The notes under the pieces were generated by a model, which was given only the letters and a program-made list of their open reading frames with translations, had not been told where the DNA came from and did not search any database. Below are positions 4,356 to 5,317 of a stretch of DNA of 5,317 nucleotides, in pieces. This stretch comes from Acetobacteraceae bacterium (GTDB taxonomy: Bacteria; Pseudomonadota; Alphaproteobacteria; Acetobacterales; Acetobacteraceae). The stretch spans positions 1 to 5,317 of the forward strand of contig CANFIE010000303.1 in the NCBI GenBank assembly GCA_947446625.1, read 5' to 3'. The first letter of the stretch is position 1. Each line of letters opens with the position of its first letter. The translations under genes and the position numbers were made by a program.

Positions 4356-5317
4356 TGCGCGCTTCTCGTCGCGCGCTGCTGGGCAGCGCCCTGGTTGCCC
4401 CGCTGGCCTTGCCGGTGCGGGCCCAGGCCCCGCGTTTTCCGGACCGCCCGATTGAGGTGGTGGTCGGCTTTGTGGCCGGTGGCGGCACCGACCTGGACGC
4501 CCGCAGCTATGCCCGTGCGCTGGAGCAGCGCCTGGGCGGCAATGTGGTGGTGACCAACCGGCCCGGCGCCGGTGGCGAACTGGCGCTGGCCGCCGTGGCG
4601 CGGTCTCGGCCTGATGGCCATACGCTGGGCACCACCAACTATCCTAGCCTGTTCACCATCCCCATTGAGCGCCAGGCCCAGTACAAGCTGGATGACTTCG
4701 CCCCGCTGGGGAACCTGGTCTCGGACCCCAGTGCCATTACGGTGCATGAGGACAGCCCGTACCGGACGCTGGCGGATTTGATTGCGGCGGCCAAGCGCGA
4801 CCCGGAGAAGCTGACCTATGCCTCGCCAGGGGTGGGCACGGATGACCATTTGCAGCTGATTCTGCTGCAGGAGGCCGCCGGCATCCGCATGACGCATGTG
4901 GTGTTTCAGGGCGACCCGCAATTGCGCACCGCGCTGCTGGGCCGGCAGGTGGACTGCATGGGGCTGAACCTGGGCGCGGTGACGGCGGCGCCGGAAAAGA
5001 CCCGGGTGCTGAGCCAGGGCGGCGCCACGCGCAGTCGCTTCCGCCAGGATGTGCCGACGCTGAAGGAGTTGGGCTTCAACGTGCTGATGGCGAGCCAGCG
5101 CGGGCTGGTGGCCCCGGCGGGCACACCGCCGGATATTCTGGCCCGGCTGCGCGAGGCCACGGCCGAGATTGCCGTGCACCAGGATTTCCGTCGCCAGTTG
5201 GAAAGCCGCTTCACCGAGCCAGCCTGGGAACCGGGCGAAGCCTGGTTCCGCCGGCTGAAGGCCGAGGAAGGCCAGTACCGGGCGCTGTGGCAGCGCACGC
5301 CCTGGGCGCAGCGGTAG
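4355..5317 (+). CDS. Bug/TctC-family tripartite tricarboxylate transporter substrate-binding protein
   Basis: A periplasmic solute-binding protein of 320 residues, the usual size for the Bug family, which captures small carboxylates or related compounds for TctAB-type membrane transporters or as orphan receptors. Residues 1-23 form a signal peptide: a basic start with SRRALLG, then a hydrophobic stretch and a likely cleavage after VRA. The twin arginine resembles a Tat motif, but a Sec route is equally plausible. Family hallmarks follow in order: RPIEVVVGFVAGGGTDLDAR (31-50), NRPGAGGELALAAVARSRPDGHTLG (68-92, the NKPGAGG...PDGYTL block), LTYASPGVGTDDHLQ (153-167) and GLVAPAGTPPDILARL near residues 250-265. 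No Asp/Glu ligand assignment can be made safely. The ATG overlaps the epimerase stop, with only a weak GAGA upstream, so translational coupling is likely. No tctA or tctB is visible; they could lie beyond the window, which ends at this stop codon. Confidence 0.94.
   Translation: MRASRRALLGSALVAPLALPVRAQAPRFPDRPIEVVVGFVAGGGTDLDARSYARALEQRLGGNVVVTNRPGAGGELALAAVARSRPDGHTLGTTNYPSLFTIPIERQAQYKLDDFAPLGNLVSDPSAITVHEDSPYRTLADLIAAAKRDPEKLTYASPGVGTDDHLQLILLQEAAGIRMTHVVFQGDPQLRTALLGRQVDCMGLNLGAVTAAPEKTRVLSQGGATRSRFRQDVPTLKELGFNVLMASQRGLVAPAGTPPDILARLREATAEIAVHQDFRRQLESRFTEPAWEPGEAWFRRLKAEEGQYRALWQRTPWAQR

Noticed and set aside
3956..5179. Minus-strand open frame (407 codons) opposite the epimerase and Bug genes
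   Set aside because: It spans two well-supported genes, including their junction, with no domain or ribosome binding site; an antisense shadow. The same applies to the minus-strand frame at 3174-4034.

Overview
GC-rich chromosomal DNA with strong third-position G/C bias. It suggests an alphaproteobacterium, plausibly of the Acetobacteraceae/Rhodospirillales type (Roseomonas-like). This rests on the truB-rpsO order, the style of the TruB and S15 proteins, the HD-hydrolase family present, and a Bug/TctC-type periplasmic binding protein, a family highly expanded in such organisms. The taxonomic call is inference from protein character only.

Region 1 (1-860) is housekeeping. It holds the 3' part of truB (tRNA pseudouridine-55 synthase), then rpsO (ribosomal protein S15) 4 bases later, with its ribosome binding site inside the truB tail. 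A strong intrinsic terminator (829-859) closes the unit. pnp, the usual next gene, does not follow.

Region 2 (861-2486) is a two-gene plus-strand unit: a metallo-beta-lactamase-fold hydrolase and an HD-domain phosphohydrolase, joined by a one-base TGATG stop/start overlap. At the junction lies the oddest structure in the window: a 54-bp palindromic unit repeated almost three times in tandem (1713-1869). Because 54 is divisible by 3, it keeps the HD frame open and would add a Pro/Gly/Arg-rich N-terminal repeat. A diverged copy of the same element, in the opposite orientation, lies in the 3209-3347 intergenic gap. This points to a dispersed palindromic repeat family rather than a true protein domain.

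Region 3 (2462-5317) looks like a small metabolic locus. A class II aldolase/adducin-family protein is on the minus strand, overlapping the HD gene tail-to-tail by 25 bp. Divergently from it run an NAD-dependent epimerase/dehydratase (extended SDR) and a Bug-family solute-binding protein coupled by another TGATG overlap. A reasonable inference is capture of a small carboxylate or sugar acid in the periplasm and redox or C-C bond chemistry on it inside the cell, but the substrate cannot be read from the sequence. The window ends exactly at the stop codon of the Bug gene. No tRNA, rRNA, CRISPR array, transposase or phage gene was seen.
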